A stretch of DNA of 36,067 nucleotides from Gemmatimonadota bacterium. GTDB lineage: Bacteria > Gemmatimonadota > Gemmatimonadetes > Longimicrobiales > Gaopeijiaceae. A model generated the notes under the pieces. It searched no databases. It was not told the origin of the DNA and saw only the letters and a list, made by a program, of their open reading frames with translations. The position numbers and the translations under genes were made by a program. The stretch lies in assembly GCA_012267505.1 (NCBI GenBank), contig JAAXGI010000156.1, positions 1 to 36,067 of the forward strand. Reading direction: 5' to 3'. Shown here one piece after another: positions 23,967 to 32,625 of this stretch (position 1 is the first letter of the stretch; each line of letters starts with the position of its first letter).

Positions 23967-24652
23967 CACCCGTGGCACCCGAGCGCGCGGCATCGAGGGG
24001 TTCCGCGCTCGGCCTCCTCGTCCGGACGGAGAGCCGGCCGGGCGTCCTCCATCAGCTGACCGGCGTGATCGCCCACCTCGGTGGCGACATCACCTGGGTT
24101 GTGATCCTCGGCGGCGGGGAGCGCGTCAACAGCGTCTTCTTCGAGATCCGGGGCCTCCCGACGCTCGCGCCCCTGATCGAGGAGCTGCGAGCGCTCCCGG
24201 CCGTCATCGACGTGACCGAGGAACAGACGCACCGCCGCGTCTTCGGGAAGCGCGTGATCATCATGGGCGGCGGCGCGCAGGTCGGGCAGGTCGCGGTCGG
24301 CGCCGTCGCGGAGGCGGACAGGCACAACCTCCGCGGGGAGCGCATCTCCGTCGACACGATCCCCCTTGTGGGCGAATCGGCGCTCGCCGAGGCGGTGCTC
24401 TCGGCATCCCGGCTCCCGCGGGCCCGCGTGCTCGTCCTCGCAGGCGCGCTGATGGGAGGCGAGATCGAGGCCGCCGTGCGGAAGGTCCGGGAGCGCGGGC
24501 TCGTCGTCATCACGCTGAACATGGCCGGCTCGGTGCCCGGGGCCGCCGACCTCGTGGTGACCGATCCGATCCAGGCGGGGGTGATGGCCGTGATGGCGAT
24601 CGCGGAGACGGCGCGCTTCGACGTGAGCAAGCTGAGAAAGAGGATCTATTGA
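23963..24652 (+). CDS. ACT domain plus DUF5612 protein
   Basis: A 229-residue protein. The N-terminal 80 or so residues are an ACT domain (LGLLVRTESRPGVLHQLTGV, then VFFEIRGLPTLAPLIEEL). The C-terminal part (KRVIIMGGGAQVGQVAVGAV, ADRHNLRGERISVDTIPLVG, LVLAGALMGGEIEAAV, LVVTDPIQAGVMAV) matches what I recall of DUF5612, a family known mostly from archaea such as methanogens. It resembles a nucleotide- or ligand-binding Rossmann-like domain. ACT domains usually sense amino acids. It overlaps the cupin gene by four bases. Confidence 0.75.
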   Translation: MTPVAPERAASRGSALGLLVRTESRPGVLHQLTGVIAHLGGDITWVVILGGGERVNSVFFEIRGLPTLAPLIEELRALPAVIDVTEEQTHRRVFGKRVIIMGGGAQVGQVAVGAVAEADRHNLRGERISVDTIPLVGESALAEAVLSASRLPRARVLVLAGALMGGEIEAAVRKVRERGLVVITLNMAGSVPGAADLVVTDPIQAGVMAVMAIAETARFDVSKLRKRIY

Positions 24653-24802
24653 CGGGCCGCGCGAAGGCGGCGGAACCCCGCATCAGCAGGCTGCCCGATG
24701 CCGGAGGGAGACCGCCGAGTTCCGCATCGCCTCTGCCACGCTGCACACGGGAACCGCGCGTCATCTTCCGTTCGTGCGCAACGACCCCTGGCTTCTGACC
24801 CG

Positions 24803-25390
24803 ATGAACGTCTTCGTGCTCTGCACCGGCCGGAGCGGGTCAACGACCTTCTACCGGGCGTGTTCCCACATCACGAACTACACGGCGGGCCACGAGCTCAG
24901 GACCTCCGAGATCGGAGAGGCGCGTCTCGCCTATCCCCCGGATCACATCGAGGTGGACAATCGCCTGAGCTGGCTCCTCGGACGGCTCGACCAGACCTAC
25001 GGAGACCGTGCCTTCTACGTTCATCTGACCCGCGCCGAGAGGCCGACGGCACGGAGCTTCGACCGCCGGTGGGCGAGCCGGTACTCCATCATCCGGGCGT
25101 ACGCCGAGGGGATCCTCCGGCGAAAGGACCAGACCGAGGCGCTCTGCCGGGACATGGTCCGGACCGTGAACGCCAACATCGAGCACTTCATCGCCGCGAA
25201 GAGCCGGACGCTCACGATCCGCATCGAGGAGGCCCGGGAGCGCTTTCCCGAGTTCTGGGAGGCGGTCGGCGCCGAAGGCCCGCTCGAGGACGCACTCAGG
25301 GAGTTCGACGTCCGCCACAACCCCTCCCCCTCCCGCGCCTCGCGCGCCTTCGCCCGGCTCCGCTGGCGGGTGCTCAGCCCGTTCAGGTAG
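24803..25390 (+). CDS. Small sulfotransferase-like P-loop protein
   Basis: A 195-residue protein starting MNVFVLCTGRSGSTTFYRAC, the 5'-phosphosulfate-binding loop typical of PAPS-dependent sulfotransferases. A later conserved-looking segment is TLTIRIEEARERFPEFWEAV. It is shorter than most sulfotransferases (usually 250-350 residues), so it may be a reduced family member. It lies 150 bases after the ACT-DUF5612 gene and converges on rtcB with a 17-base gap. Substrate unknown. Confidence 0.7.
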   Translation: MNVFVLCTGRSGSTTFYRACSHITNYTAGHELRTSEIGEARLAYPPDHIEVDNRLSWLLGRLDQTYGDRAFYVHLTRAERPTARSFDRRWASRYSIIRAYAEGILRRKDQTEALCRDMVRTVNANIEHFIAAKSRTLTIRIEEARERFPEFWEAVGAEGPLEDALREFDVRHNPSPSRASRAFARLRWRVLSPFR

Positions 25391-25407
25391 CCGCCCGGAC
25401 CGCGAAG

Positions 25408-26868
25408 CTATCCCTTCAGGACACCGAGCGGCCTGAGCCGGACCACCCTCCGTCCGATGCCCGCGCGGTCCACCACGCCGACCACGTCCGCGACGTCCTT
25501 GTACGCCTCGGGAAGCTCTTCGGCGACCGTGCCCATCGACGAGGCGCGCACCTCGATCCCGCGGCGGCGGAAGTCACGGGCGAGATCGCGGCCGCGGGCG
25601 TCCCGCTTCGCCTTCCGCCGGCTCTTCCGTCGCCCGGCCCCATGGCATGTCGAGCCGAAGGTCTCGGTGAAAGCGCCCTCCGTCCCGAGGAGAACGAAGG
25701 AGTAGCGGCCCATGTCTCCGGGGATGAAGACGGGCTGGCCCAGATCGCGGTATGCGCCGGGGACCTGCGGATGGCCCGGCGGAAACGCCCGTGTGGCCCC
25801 CTTCCGGTGAACCCAGAGTTCGCGTTCCTTGCCGCCGACCCTATGGCGCTCCGCCTTCGCGTTGTTGTGCGCCACATCGTATACGAGCGACATCCGGAGA
25901 TCGCGCGCCGCGGTGCGGAAGAGCCCGGCAAAGCTCCGGCGCACCTCGTGGCCCATCATCTGCCGGCTCGCGAAGGCGTAGTTCGCCGCCGCGCGCATCG
26001 CCCCGATGTAGCGGCGCCCCTCGGGAGAGTCGACCGGAGCGCAGGCGAGCTGCCTGTCGGGGAGATCGATCCCGTAATGGCCCGCCGCCCGGAGCATGAG
26101 CCCGAGATAGTCGTCGCAGACCTGGTAGCCGAGTCCGCGCGAGCCCGAGTGGATGAGCACGGTGACGGTGCCCTCTTCGAGACCGAGGCGTCCGGCTGCG
26201 GCCCCGTCGTAGACCTCGTCCACGAATCCGACCTCGACGAAGTGGTTCCCGCTCCCGACGGTCCCGAGCTGATTCCTCCCCCGCTCGACGGCCCGGGCAC
26301 TCACTTGCCCGGGGTCCGCGCCGGCAAGCCGGCCGCCGTCCTCGATGACGGCGAGGTCCTCGGACCACCCATGGCCCCGCGAGACCGTCCACTCCGCGCC
26401 CCGGACGAGGACGTCGCGCACCTCGCGGGTCGTGAGCGCCGCCGTCCCGTGCCCCCGGCCGATGCCGGCCGGGATCCGCCGCGAGAGGTCGTCCATCAGG
26501 GCGGCGATCCGGGGCCGTACCTCTCCGACCGAGAGGTCGGAGCGGTGCAGCCGGACGCCGCAGTTGATGTCGTATCCCACCCCGCCGGGAGAGATCACGC
26601 CCCCCCGGGCGGGATCGAAGGCGGCGACCCCGCCGATCGCGAATCCGTATCCCCAGTGGATGTCCGGCATCCCGATCGACCGGCCGACGATCCCGGGGAG
26701 GCTCGCGACGTTGGCCACCTGGGCCACCGCGCCGCTACCGCGGATCTCGTCCATCATCCCGGCCGACGCGTAGATGAGTCCCTCGACGCGCATCGCGCCG
26801 CAGCGGGGGATCCGCCAGCGGAGGTCGTCGATGCGCTCGATCCGGAACTCCGCGACCCGCCGTTTCAT
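25408..26868 (-). CDS. rtcB: RNA-splicing ligase RtcB
   Basis: A 486-residue RtcB, which joins RNA 2',3'-cyclic phosphate or 3'-phosphate ends to 5'-OH ends using GTP and manganese. Visible metal-site and active-site blocks are GVGYDINCGVRL (Cys ligand), GSGNHFVEVG, HSGSRGLGYQV, YDVAHNNAKAE and STCHGAGRRKSRR, the last with the His that is guanylylated. The C-terminus keeps the YKDVADVVGVVDRAGIGRRV segment. It overlaps the archease gene by four bases. The complete active site argues for a working RNA ligase in tRNA or other RNA repair. Confidence 0.97.
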   Translation of the reverse strand: MKRRVAEFRIERIDDLRWRIPRCGAMRVEGLIYASAGMMDEIRGSGAVAQVANVASLPGIVGRSIGMPDIHWGYGFAIGGVAAFDPARGGVISPGGVGYDINCGVRLHRSDLSVGEVRPRIAALMDDLSRRIPAGIGRGHGTAALTTREVRDVLVRGAEWTVSRGHGWSEDLAVIEDGGRLAGADPGQVSARAVERGRNQLGTVGSGNHFVEVGFVDEVYDGAAAGRLGLEEGTVTVLIHSGSRGLGYQVCDDYLGLMLRAAGHYGIDLPDRQLACAPVDSPEGRRYIGAMRAAANYAFASRQMMGHEVRRSFAGLFRTAARDLRMSLVYDVAHNNAKAERHRVGGKERELWVHRKGATRAFPPGHPQVPGAYRDLGQPVFIPGDMGRYSFVLLGTEGAFTETFGSTCHGAGRRKSRRKAKRDARGRDLARDFRRRGIEVRASSMGTVAEELPEAYKDVADVVGVVDRAGIGRRVVRLRPLGVLKG

Positions 26869-27392
26869 ACGTCGAAGACGACCCGCGCGTACCAGCCGCC
26901 GCGGCGTCGGTCGGCGGCGAGGCCGTGGTAGGTGACACCCTTGATCTCACGCACCGGCTTGGCCTCGATGCGTCCGAGGGCCACCGTGGCCTCGATCGCG
27001 GCGGGGCCGGGACCGCCGGCCTCGACACCGACCGGACCGAACTCCGATGGCGCGAGGCCGTCGACCTCCTGCCAGTAGAGGATCTCCTGGAGCCAGCGCC
27101 TAAGAAGGGCGGGGAGATCACCGGCCGAGAGGCAGAGAGCGCGGCGGGTCGCCGCCGGGGGGACCGGAGCCTCGAGCGCCATCCAGACGGCGGCGAACGC
27201 GGCTCTCTCGAAGAGCGCCGGGAGGTGCGGGGCCTCGAGCTCGAGCCCGATGTCCGCCGTATGGTCGATCGCGCGGGCGCCCGGCACCGGGAGCCCGCCC
27301 GGGGGACGGGGCGGGGGCGCGGGCGCCGGAGGCCTGTCCCCGCCTCCCGTCCCCTTCCCCTCCGGCGTCAGCAAGGCCGCTTCCCCCCGCAC
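26865..27392 (-). CDS. Archease (RtcB activator)
   Basis: A 175-residue protein with the archease signature IDHTADIGLE near residues 42-51 and EIKGVTYHGL near the C-terminus. Archease speeds RtcB turnover and broadens its cofactor use. The start is GTG 27392, with GGAGGGAG upstream; this gives an unusual Pro-rich N-terminal extension of about 40 residues, so GTG 27287 is an alternative that yields the usual length. Its stop overlaps the rtcB start (ATGA), giving direct translational coupling. Confidence 0.92.
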   Translation of the reverse strand: MRGEAALLTPEGKGTGGGDRPPAPAPPPRPPGGLPVPGARAIDHTADIGLELEAPHLPALFERAAFAAVWMALEAPVPPAATRRALCLSAGDLPALLRRWLQEILYWQEVDGLAPSEFGPVGVEAGGPGPAAIEATVALGRIEAKPVREIKGVTYHGLAADRRRGGWYARVVFDV

Positions 27393-27419
27393 GGACCCGC
27401 TCCCTCCGGGGTGCGCGGC

Positions 27420-29237
27420 CTACGCGACATCGGAGACCGGGGTCAGCTCCTCCCCCGGGTTCACGTAGGTGTCCGACGCGATCCCGTGCTGGCGCTCGTA
27501 GAGCCGCCTGTAGACCCCGCGCACCGCCATCAGATCCGCGTGCGAGCCCCGTTCGACGATCTGTCCCTCGTCAAGCACGAGGATCTGGTCCGCGCTCCGG
27601 ATCGTCGAGAGGCGGTGCGCGATCACGAAGGTGGTGCGGCCGCGGCGGAGCCGCCGGAGCCCTTCCTGGATCAGCGCCTCGCTCTCCGAGTCGAGGCTGC
27701 TCGTGGCTTCGTCCAGGATCAGGATCCGCGGATCGGCGAGGATCGCCCGCGCGATCGCGACCCGCTGGCGCTGGCCGCCGGAGAGCCGCACCCCCCTCTC
27801 CCCGACGATGGTCTCGTAGCCGGCGTCGAAGCGGTCGATGAACTCGTGGCAGTTGGCGGTCCGCGCCGCCGCCACGATCTCGGCGTCGCTCGCTCCGGGC
27901 ATCCCGTACCCGATATTCTCGCGGATCGTCCCGTCGAAGAGGAAGTTCTCCTGGAGGACGACGCCGAGATGGCGCCGGTACTCCGGCAGCCTGAGCGCCC
28001 TCAGGTCCCTCCCGTCCACGAGGACGCGGCCCTCCTGCGGGTGGTGGAAGGCCATCACGAGCCCGATCAGCGAGCTCTTCCCGGCTCCGCTCGGGCCCAC
28101 GAGCGCGGTCGTGGTTCCGGCCGCGGCGGCAAGGTCGACCTCCCGGAGCACCGGCACCCCCTCCTCGTAGGCGAAGGTCACGTCCTCGAAGACGACCTCG
28201 CCGCGGACGGCATGCACCGGCTCGCGCCCGCCCTCGCCCTGGTCCTCCCCGGCGAGGTCCATGATCTCCCGGATCCGGTCGAGCCCCGCGAAGGCCTCGG
28301 TGATCTGCGTTCCGATATTCGCCATCTGGACGAGCGGAGCACCGAGGAGCCCGACGAAGAAGATGTAGACGACGAGATTGCCGAGCGTCATCGAACCCTC
28401 GAGGATCGCGCCGCCTCCGACGAGGATGATGGCCACGCCCACGCCCCCGATGCAGAGGGTCGAGAACGCCGTCACGGCCGAGGTGCCGGTGATCGTGGTC
28501 GCGATGTTCCGGAAGAGCCGGTAGACCCCCCGCGTGAAGATCCGCTCCTCGCGCCGCTCCGACACGTATGTCTTGACGACCCGGATGCCCCCGAGACCCT
28601 CGCCGAGCCGGCCCGTCACCTCCGCCCGGATCTCGCCTCTCGCGCGGAAGATCGGCCGGAGGCGGGTGAAGGCGAAGGCCATCGTCCCGCCAAAGGCGCC
28701 GAGGATCAGGATCGCCGCGAGGGTGAGCCGCGCATTCAGGTAGAAGAGCACGCCGACGGCGATCACGGCGGTGAAGAGCCCCCCGGTGAGGTGCACGAGC
28801 CCGGTGCCCACGAGGTTCCGGATCCCCTCGGCGTCCGTCATGATCCGCGAGATGAGGATCCCGGACTTCGTCCGGTCGAAGTAGGAGACGGGAAGGCTGA
28901 GGACGTGCGCCTGGACCCGCCGGCGCATCTCGGCGATCGCCCGCTGGGCGGCCACGCTCACGACCCGGGAGATCCCGAAGGAGGTGAGCGCCTGGACGAG
29001 CGTCGCGGCGCCGACCGCGAGGGCGAGAGGAAGGAGGAGGTCGGGGCGGCCCGGCGTCACGACCTCGTCGACGAGGTATCCCGAGGAGGCCGGGAGAACG
29101 AGGCCGGCGAGCCGGTTGACGACCATGAGGCCGAGGCCGAGCGCGAGGGACCGGCGGTGCGTCCAGATGAGGGCCCTCGACTCCCGCCAGACCCGCGAGC
29201 GGTCGAGCGGCCTCTTCTTCTCGCCTGGGGGGCTCAC
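27420..29237 (-). CDS. ABC exporter, fused permease and ATPase (half-transporter)
   Basis: About 605 residues. The N-terminal half has six membrane helices of the type I exporter fold (SYFDRTKSGILISRIMTDAE is the typical coupling region). The ATPase has Walker A GPSGAGKSS, Q-loop QENFLFDGTIREN, signature [15 protein letters not shown], Walker B ILILDEATSSLD and the switch AHRLSTI. It probably works as a homodimer exporting lipid, peptide or drug. GTG 29237 with GGAGGCG upstream is preferred, because the frame to TTG 29360 would run into the preceding gene. It lies 27 bases upstream of archease. Confidence 0.93.
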   Translation of the reverse strand: MSPPGEKKRPLDRSRVWRESRALIWTHRRSLALGLGLMVVNRLAGLVLPASSGYLVDEVVTPGRPDLLLPLALAVGAATLVQALTSFGISRVVSVAAQRAIAEMRRRVQAHVLSLPVSYFDRTKSGILISRIMTDAEGIRNLVGTGLVHLTGGLFTAVIAVGVLFYLNARLTLAAILILGAFGGTMAFAFTRLRPIFRARGEIRAEVTGRLGEGLGGIRVVKTYVSERREERIFTRGVYRLFRNIATTITGTSAVTAFSTLCIGGVGVAIILVGGGAILEGSMTLGNLVVYIFFVGLLGAPLVQMANIGTQITEAFAGLDRIREIMDLAGEDQGEGGREPVHAVRGEVVFEDVTFAYEEGVPVLREVDLAAAAGTTTALVGPSGAGKSSLIGLVMAFHHPQEGRVLVDGRDLRALRLPEYRRHLGVVLQENFLFDGTIRENIGYGMPGASDAEIVAAARTANCHEFIDRFDAGYETIVGERGVRLSGGQRQRVAIARAILADPRILILDEATSSLDSESEALIQEGLRRLRRGRTTFVIAHRLSTIRSADQILVLDEGQIVERGSHADLMAVRGVYRRLYERQHGIASDTYVNPGEELTPVSDVA

Positions 29238-29322
29238 GGCGCCACGCCTCCGTGCGGGCCGGGGCGGAGGGATCGGGCCGGGGACGCGGCGGGAGGACGG
29301 AGACGGACGAGCGGGAGCGGGG

Positions 29323-29913
29323 TCATGGCATCCGGAAGAGCACGGGGAGGAGACCGGCAAGCTTCGCCCACTCGACGAGCGCCGCGAGGGGATAGACGAG
29401 CGGGATCGCGAGCGCCTCGGCGATCGCTCTCAGGAGCGCGCCCGCGTCCAGCGCGCCGAGCGTCCCCATCCGGGGCCGCCTGAGCGCGGGGAGGAAGCGC
29501 GGGACCCCGGCACGGTAGGCGCGGTAGCGGTCGCCGAAGAGCGCGGCGAGCCGGCGCTCCTCGGCGGTGATCGTGGGCCAGTGCGCCCCGAAGAAGCAGA
29601 GGGCGAAGAGCGCGGCGAGCGAGAACGATCCGAAGGAGAGCCCCGCGCCGATGAAGCCGAGGAGGCTGAAGAAGTAGAGCGGGTTGCTCGTCAGGGAGTA
29701 CGGACCGTCGGAGACGAGCGAGCGGTTCTTTCTCCCGACCATGTACGCCCCCGCCCATATCCGCCCCCCGGCAGAGGCGAGGAGGAAGAGCATCCCGGTG
29801 CCCGCGAGGAGGAGGTGCGCGAGCCCCCCGGGGCGGTAGGGGTGGTGCGTGAAGAGGGCGAGGAGAACCGCCGGGAGAACGAGCGCCCGCGTCACGCGCA
29901 ACCTGAGTTTCAT
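29323..29913 (-). CDS. Isoprenylcysteine carboxyl methyltransferase-like membrane protein
   Basis: A 196-residue membrane protein with about five helices. The SAM-binding region of the ICMT/PEMT type is clear: VSDGPYSLTSNPLYFFSLLG and EERRLAALFGDRYRAYRAGV. Bacterial members methylate small molecules or lipids, and the substrate is unknown. It is first in a same-strand run leading to the ABC exporter (85-base gap), archease and rtcB. Confidence 0.85.
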   Translation of the reverse strand: MKLRLRVTRALVLPAVLLALFTHHPYRPGGLAHLLLAGTGMLFLLASAGGRIWAGAYMVGRKNRSLVSDGPYSLTSNPLYFFSLLGFIGAGLSFGSFSLAALFALCFFGAHWPTITAEERRLAALFGDRYRAYRAGVPRFLPALRRPRMGTLGALDAGALLRAIAEALAIPLVYPLAALVEWAKLAGLLPVLFRMP

Positions 29914-29952
29914 CTCTCGTGTCCGGCCCGCGGGGTCAGGGGGTGCGGGGGA

Positions 29953-29980
29953 AGTATATGGGGAACGCGCGTCGCGCCAA
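29953..29980 (-). promoter_or_regulatory. Promoter upstream of the methyltransferase-like gene
   Basis: On the minus strand TTGGCG (29980-29975) and TATACT (29958-29953) are 16 bases apart, with a leader of about 33 bases before ATG 29913. The AT-rich -10 box stands out in very GC-rich DNA. It may drive the whole run down to rtcB. Confidence 0.5.
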
Positions 29981-30086
29981 CCCGTGCGGCAGCCCCAATG
30001 TAGCGGACGCTGCGCGTCGCGCGCCCGGACACCCGGACAATCTAGGGACCCGGGGGTCGCCGGCCGCCGGGAGAGGACCGGCCGGA

Positions 30087-31163
30087 TCAGTCGATCACCG
30101 CCACCGATTTCACCCTCGCCACGACGCGCATCCCGGGCTCAAGTCCGAGCCGGTCGGAAGAGAGGGATGTGATCCGGGCGAGAAGCGCCGCCTCCTGCCG
30201 GCCCCGGCCGAGCTCGATGAACACCTCCCCCTTTCCGCCGGGGAAGATCCGCCGCACCTCCATCCCGAACTCGTTCAGGATGCTGCTCCCGGATCCGGAT
30301 TCGAGGGCGATGCTCACATCCCCGGCGCGGACCTGCAGCCGGACGGACTCCCCGGGGGAGCCGGGCCGGCGACGCGCGTAGAGCGGCCCCCACGGCGAGG
30401 ACATCCGCGTTAGGTGATGCACGTCGTCGTGCGCGGCGATGGTCGCTCGGACCACGACCGCGGCCTCGCTCCCCTGCCAGCGGACGAACCCCCCGTCGCG
30501 GACCACCTCGTCGGGTGTGCCCGCCCGCTTCACCCGGCCGGCCACGAGCCAGATCATCCGGTCGGAGAGCCGGAGCACCTCCTCGAGCGAGTGACTCACA
30601 TAGACGACCGGAATCGAGAGGCGGGACGGGATCTCGGCGATGCGCGGGAGGACCTCGCGCCGGCCGACCTCGTCGAGCCAGGAGAGGGGCTCGTCCATGA
30701 GGAGGAGCCCCGGACGGGCGAGAAGCGCGCGCGCGATCGCCACGCGCTGGCGCTCGCCCCCCGAGAGATCTCCCGTCGTCCGTCCGAGGAGGGCCTCGAG
30801 GCCCAGCCACTCCACCGCCTCGGAGAGAGAGAGGCCCGGGCCGCGCGCCCTCCTCATCGCGTACTCGAGGTTCCCGCGCACGCCTAGGTGGGGAAAGAGG
30901 CTCGATTCCTGGAAGACGTAGCCGACGCGGCGGCGATGGGGCGGCACGAAGAGGCGGGGCCGGTCGCGCTGCCACGTCTCCTCCCCGCGGACGAGGCTCC
31001 CCGTGGCCCGCGCCTCGAGACCCGCCAGGCAGCGGAGCAGCGTCGTCTTGCCGGAGCCCGAGGCCCCGAAGACGGCGGTGATCCCCCGGCCGGGGATCGT
31101 CCCGTCGAAGTCGAGGAGGAAGCTCCCCAGCCGGAGGTTGAGACGGGCCCGGAGGTGCGTCAC
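30087..31163 (-). CDS. modC: Molybdate ABC transporter ATP-binding protein ModC
   Basis: A 358-residue ATPase with Walker [10 protein letters not shown], signature [15 protein letters not shown], Walker [13 protein letters not shown] and the SHSLEE switch. The C-terminal part from about residue 250 is a TOBE/Mop-type oxyanion-binding domain ([10 protein letters not shown]), typical of ModC. The start is GTG 31163, overlapping the modB stop as GTGA. A larger open frame reaching 31742 is a shadow over modB. It energises molybdate (or tungstate) import with ModA and ModB. Confidence 0.93.
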   Translation of the reverse strand: MTHLRARLNLRLGSFLLDFDGTIPGRGITAVFGASGSGKTTLLRCLAGLEARATGSLVRGEETWQRDRPRLFVPPHRRRVGYVFQESSLFPHLGVRGNLEYAMRRARGPGLSLSEAVEWLGLEALLGRTTGDLSGGERQRVAIARALLARPGLLLMDEPLSWLDEVGRREVLPRIAEIPSRLSIPVVYVSHSLEEVLRLSDRMIWLVAGRVKRAGTPDEVVRDGGFVRWQGSEAAVVVRATIAAHDDVHHLTRMSSPWGPLYARRRPGSPGESVRLQVRAGDVSIALESGSGSSILNEFGMEVRRIFPGGKGEVFIELGRGRQEAALLARITSLSSDRLGLEPGMRVVARVKSVAVID

Positions 31164-31846
31164 GGCGTCCTCCCGCCCCGGGTCCGGCTGGAGCCGTAGG
31201 CGACGGCGAGCACCGCGAAGGAGAAGACGAGCATCCCGAACGAGAGGAGGTGCGCGGAGCCGTAGTCGAGAGCCTCCACATGGTCGAAGATCGCGATCGA
31301 GACGACCTGTGTCCGGCCCGGGATGTTCCCGCCCACCATGAGGACGACCCCGAACTCTCCCACGGTGTGGGCGAAGCTCAGGGCGGCGGATGTGACGACG
31401 CCCTGGCGGGCCATCGGGAGGGCCACCGTGAAGAAGCGGTCCCGGGGCGTGGCCCCGATCGTGGCGGCCGCCTCGAGGGGGCGCGGGCCGATGGCGCGGA
31501 AGGCGGTATGGAGCGGCTGGACGGCGAAGGGGAGGGAGAAGAGGACCGAGCCGACGACGAGCCCGGGAAAGGAGAAGACGAGGCGGTCCCCCCCGAGGCT
31601 CTCCCACCACCCGCCGACGGGACCGGACGGGCCCAGGAGCACGAGGAGGTAGAAGCCGAGGACGGTCGGGGGGAGGACGAGGGGCAGCGCGGTCACCGTC
31701 TCGACGAGTGCACGAAGGGGCGAGGCGGTGCGCGCGAGCCACCAGGCGAGCGGCGTTCCGAGGACGAGCAGGATGAGCGTCGTCACCGTGGCGAGCCGGA
31801 GCGTGAGGGCGATGGCCGCCCAGTCGCCTGCGGAGAAGAGGCTCAC
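31160..31846 (-). CDS. modB: Molybdate ABC transporter permease ModB
   Basis: A 228-residue membrane protein with about six helices and the EAA loop that docks on ModC ([20 protein letters not shown]). [20 protein letters not shown] and [20 protein letters not shown] are typical ModB segments. The start is GTG 31846 in a GTGA overlap with the modA stop, with no good ribosome-binding site of its own, so it relies on coupling. Confidence 0.95.
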   Translation of the reverse strand: MSLFSAGDWAAIALTLRLATVTTLILLVLGTPLAWWLARTASPLRALVETVTALPLVLPPTVLGFYLLVLLGPSGPVGGWWESLGGDRLVFSFPGLVVGSVLFSLPFAVQPLHTAFRAIGPRPLEAAATIGATPRDRFFTVALPMARQGVVTSAALSFAHTVGEFGVVLMVGGNIPGRTQVVSIAIFDHVEALDYGSAHLLSFGMLVFSFAVLAVAYGSSRTRGGRTP

Positions 31847-32625
31847 GGGAGGAGAGCCGGAGCGGCGTACCCGGAGGAGCGGATCACCTCCCGCGCCTCG
31901 GCGCTCCCGAGGAACGCGAAGTAGTCGCGCGCCGCGGCGTTGGCGGCCGCGGCCGGAAGGAGCACACCGTCCTGGTCGAGGGGGGGGTGATACCCGCCCG
32001 GGACGACCCAGTAGCTGTCCGCCGGCTCGTCGATGACCTGCGCGAGGGCGACGAATCCGAGCTCGGCCGCGCCCGAGCGGACGAACTGGAGGACCTGGCT
32101 CACGCTCTCCCCCCGGACAAGCCGGGGCGTGAGGAGAGGCGTGAGCCCCAGACGGTCGAGAACCGCCGCCGCGGCGGCTCCGTACGGCGCCGAGCGGGGG
32201 TTTGCGAGTGCGACGTTCACGACGCGCGGATCCCTCAGGTCGAGGCCGTCCGCGCGGACCGGGTCGAGTCCCGGACCGAAGAGAGCGAGCCGGCCGGTCG
32301 CGTAGGTGAACCGCGTGCCCGGAAGGATCAGCTCCGCCTCCTCGAGAAGCCGGGGCCGGAGACGGTCGGCGGCGAGAAAGACGTCGAAGGGGGCGCCGTT
32401 CGCGATCTGGGCGTAGAGCTGGCCGGTTGAGCCCACGCTCACCTCGACCCGGACGCCCGTCCTCGCCTCGAACCGGCGCGAGAGCTCCGCGTGGGTCCGG
32501 CTGAAGTTCGCCGCGACCGCCACGAGAACGCGCGCCCCGCCCCCGGCGTCCTCATCCGGCACGCCGCATCCGGCGAGACCATGGAGGGCCGCGAGCGCAA
32601 GGGGAAGCCACCCTCCAGCCCTCAC
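31843..32625 (-). CDS. modA: Molybdate-binding lipoprotein ModA
   Basis: A 260-residue periplasmic binding protein with a lipobox (LHGLAGC), so it is probably membrane-anchored. ModA features include [14 protein letters not shown] (anion-binding start), [32 protein letters not shown] and [13 protein letters not shown]. The start is GTG 32625, overlapping the regulator stop as GTGA. It captures molybdate or tungstate for ModBC. Confidence 0.94.
   Translation of the reverse strand: MRAGGWLPLALAALHGLAGCGVPDEDAGGGARVLVAVAANFSRTHAELSRRFEARTGVRVEVSVGSTGQLYAQIANGAPFDVFLAADRLRPRLLEEAELILPGTRFTYATGRLALFGPGLDPVRADGLDLRDPRVVNVALANPRSAPYGAAAAAVLDRLGLTPLLTPRLVRGESVSQVLQFVRSGAAELGFVALAQVIDEPADSYWVVPGGYHPPLDQDGVLLPAAAANAAARDYFAFLGSAEAREVIRSSGYAAPALLP

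Noticed and set aside
24859-26931. 690-codon plus-strand open frame across the sulfotransferase-like gene and rtcB
   Set aside because: Opposite-strand shadow of rtcB; no recognisable domain and biased composition.
26925-29483. 852-codon plus-strand open frame opposite the ABC exporter and archease
   Set aside because: Low-complexity Asp/Arg/Glu/Pro composition and no domain, whereas the minus-strand frames carry complete ABC and archease motifs.
29914-30086. tRNA or small RNA gene in the gap between modC and the methyltransferase-like gene
   Set aside because: No cloverleaf or T-loop sequence could be found; only a promoter for the minus-strand gene is visible.
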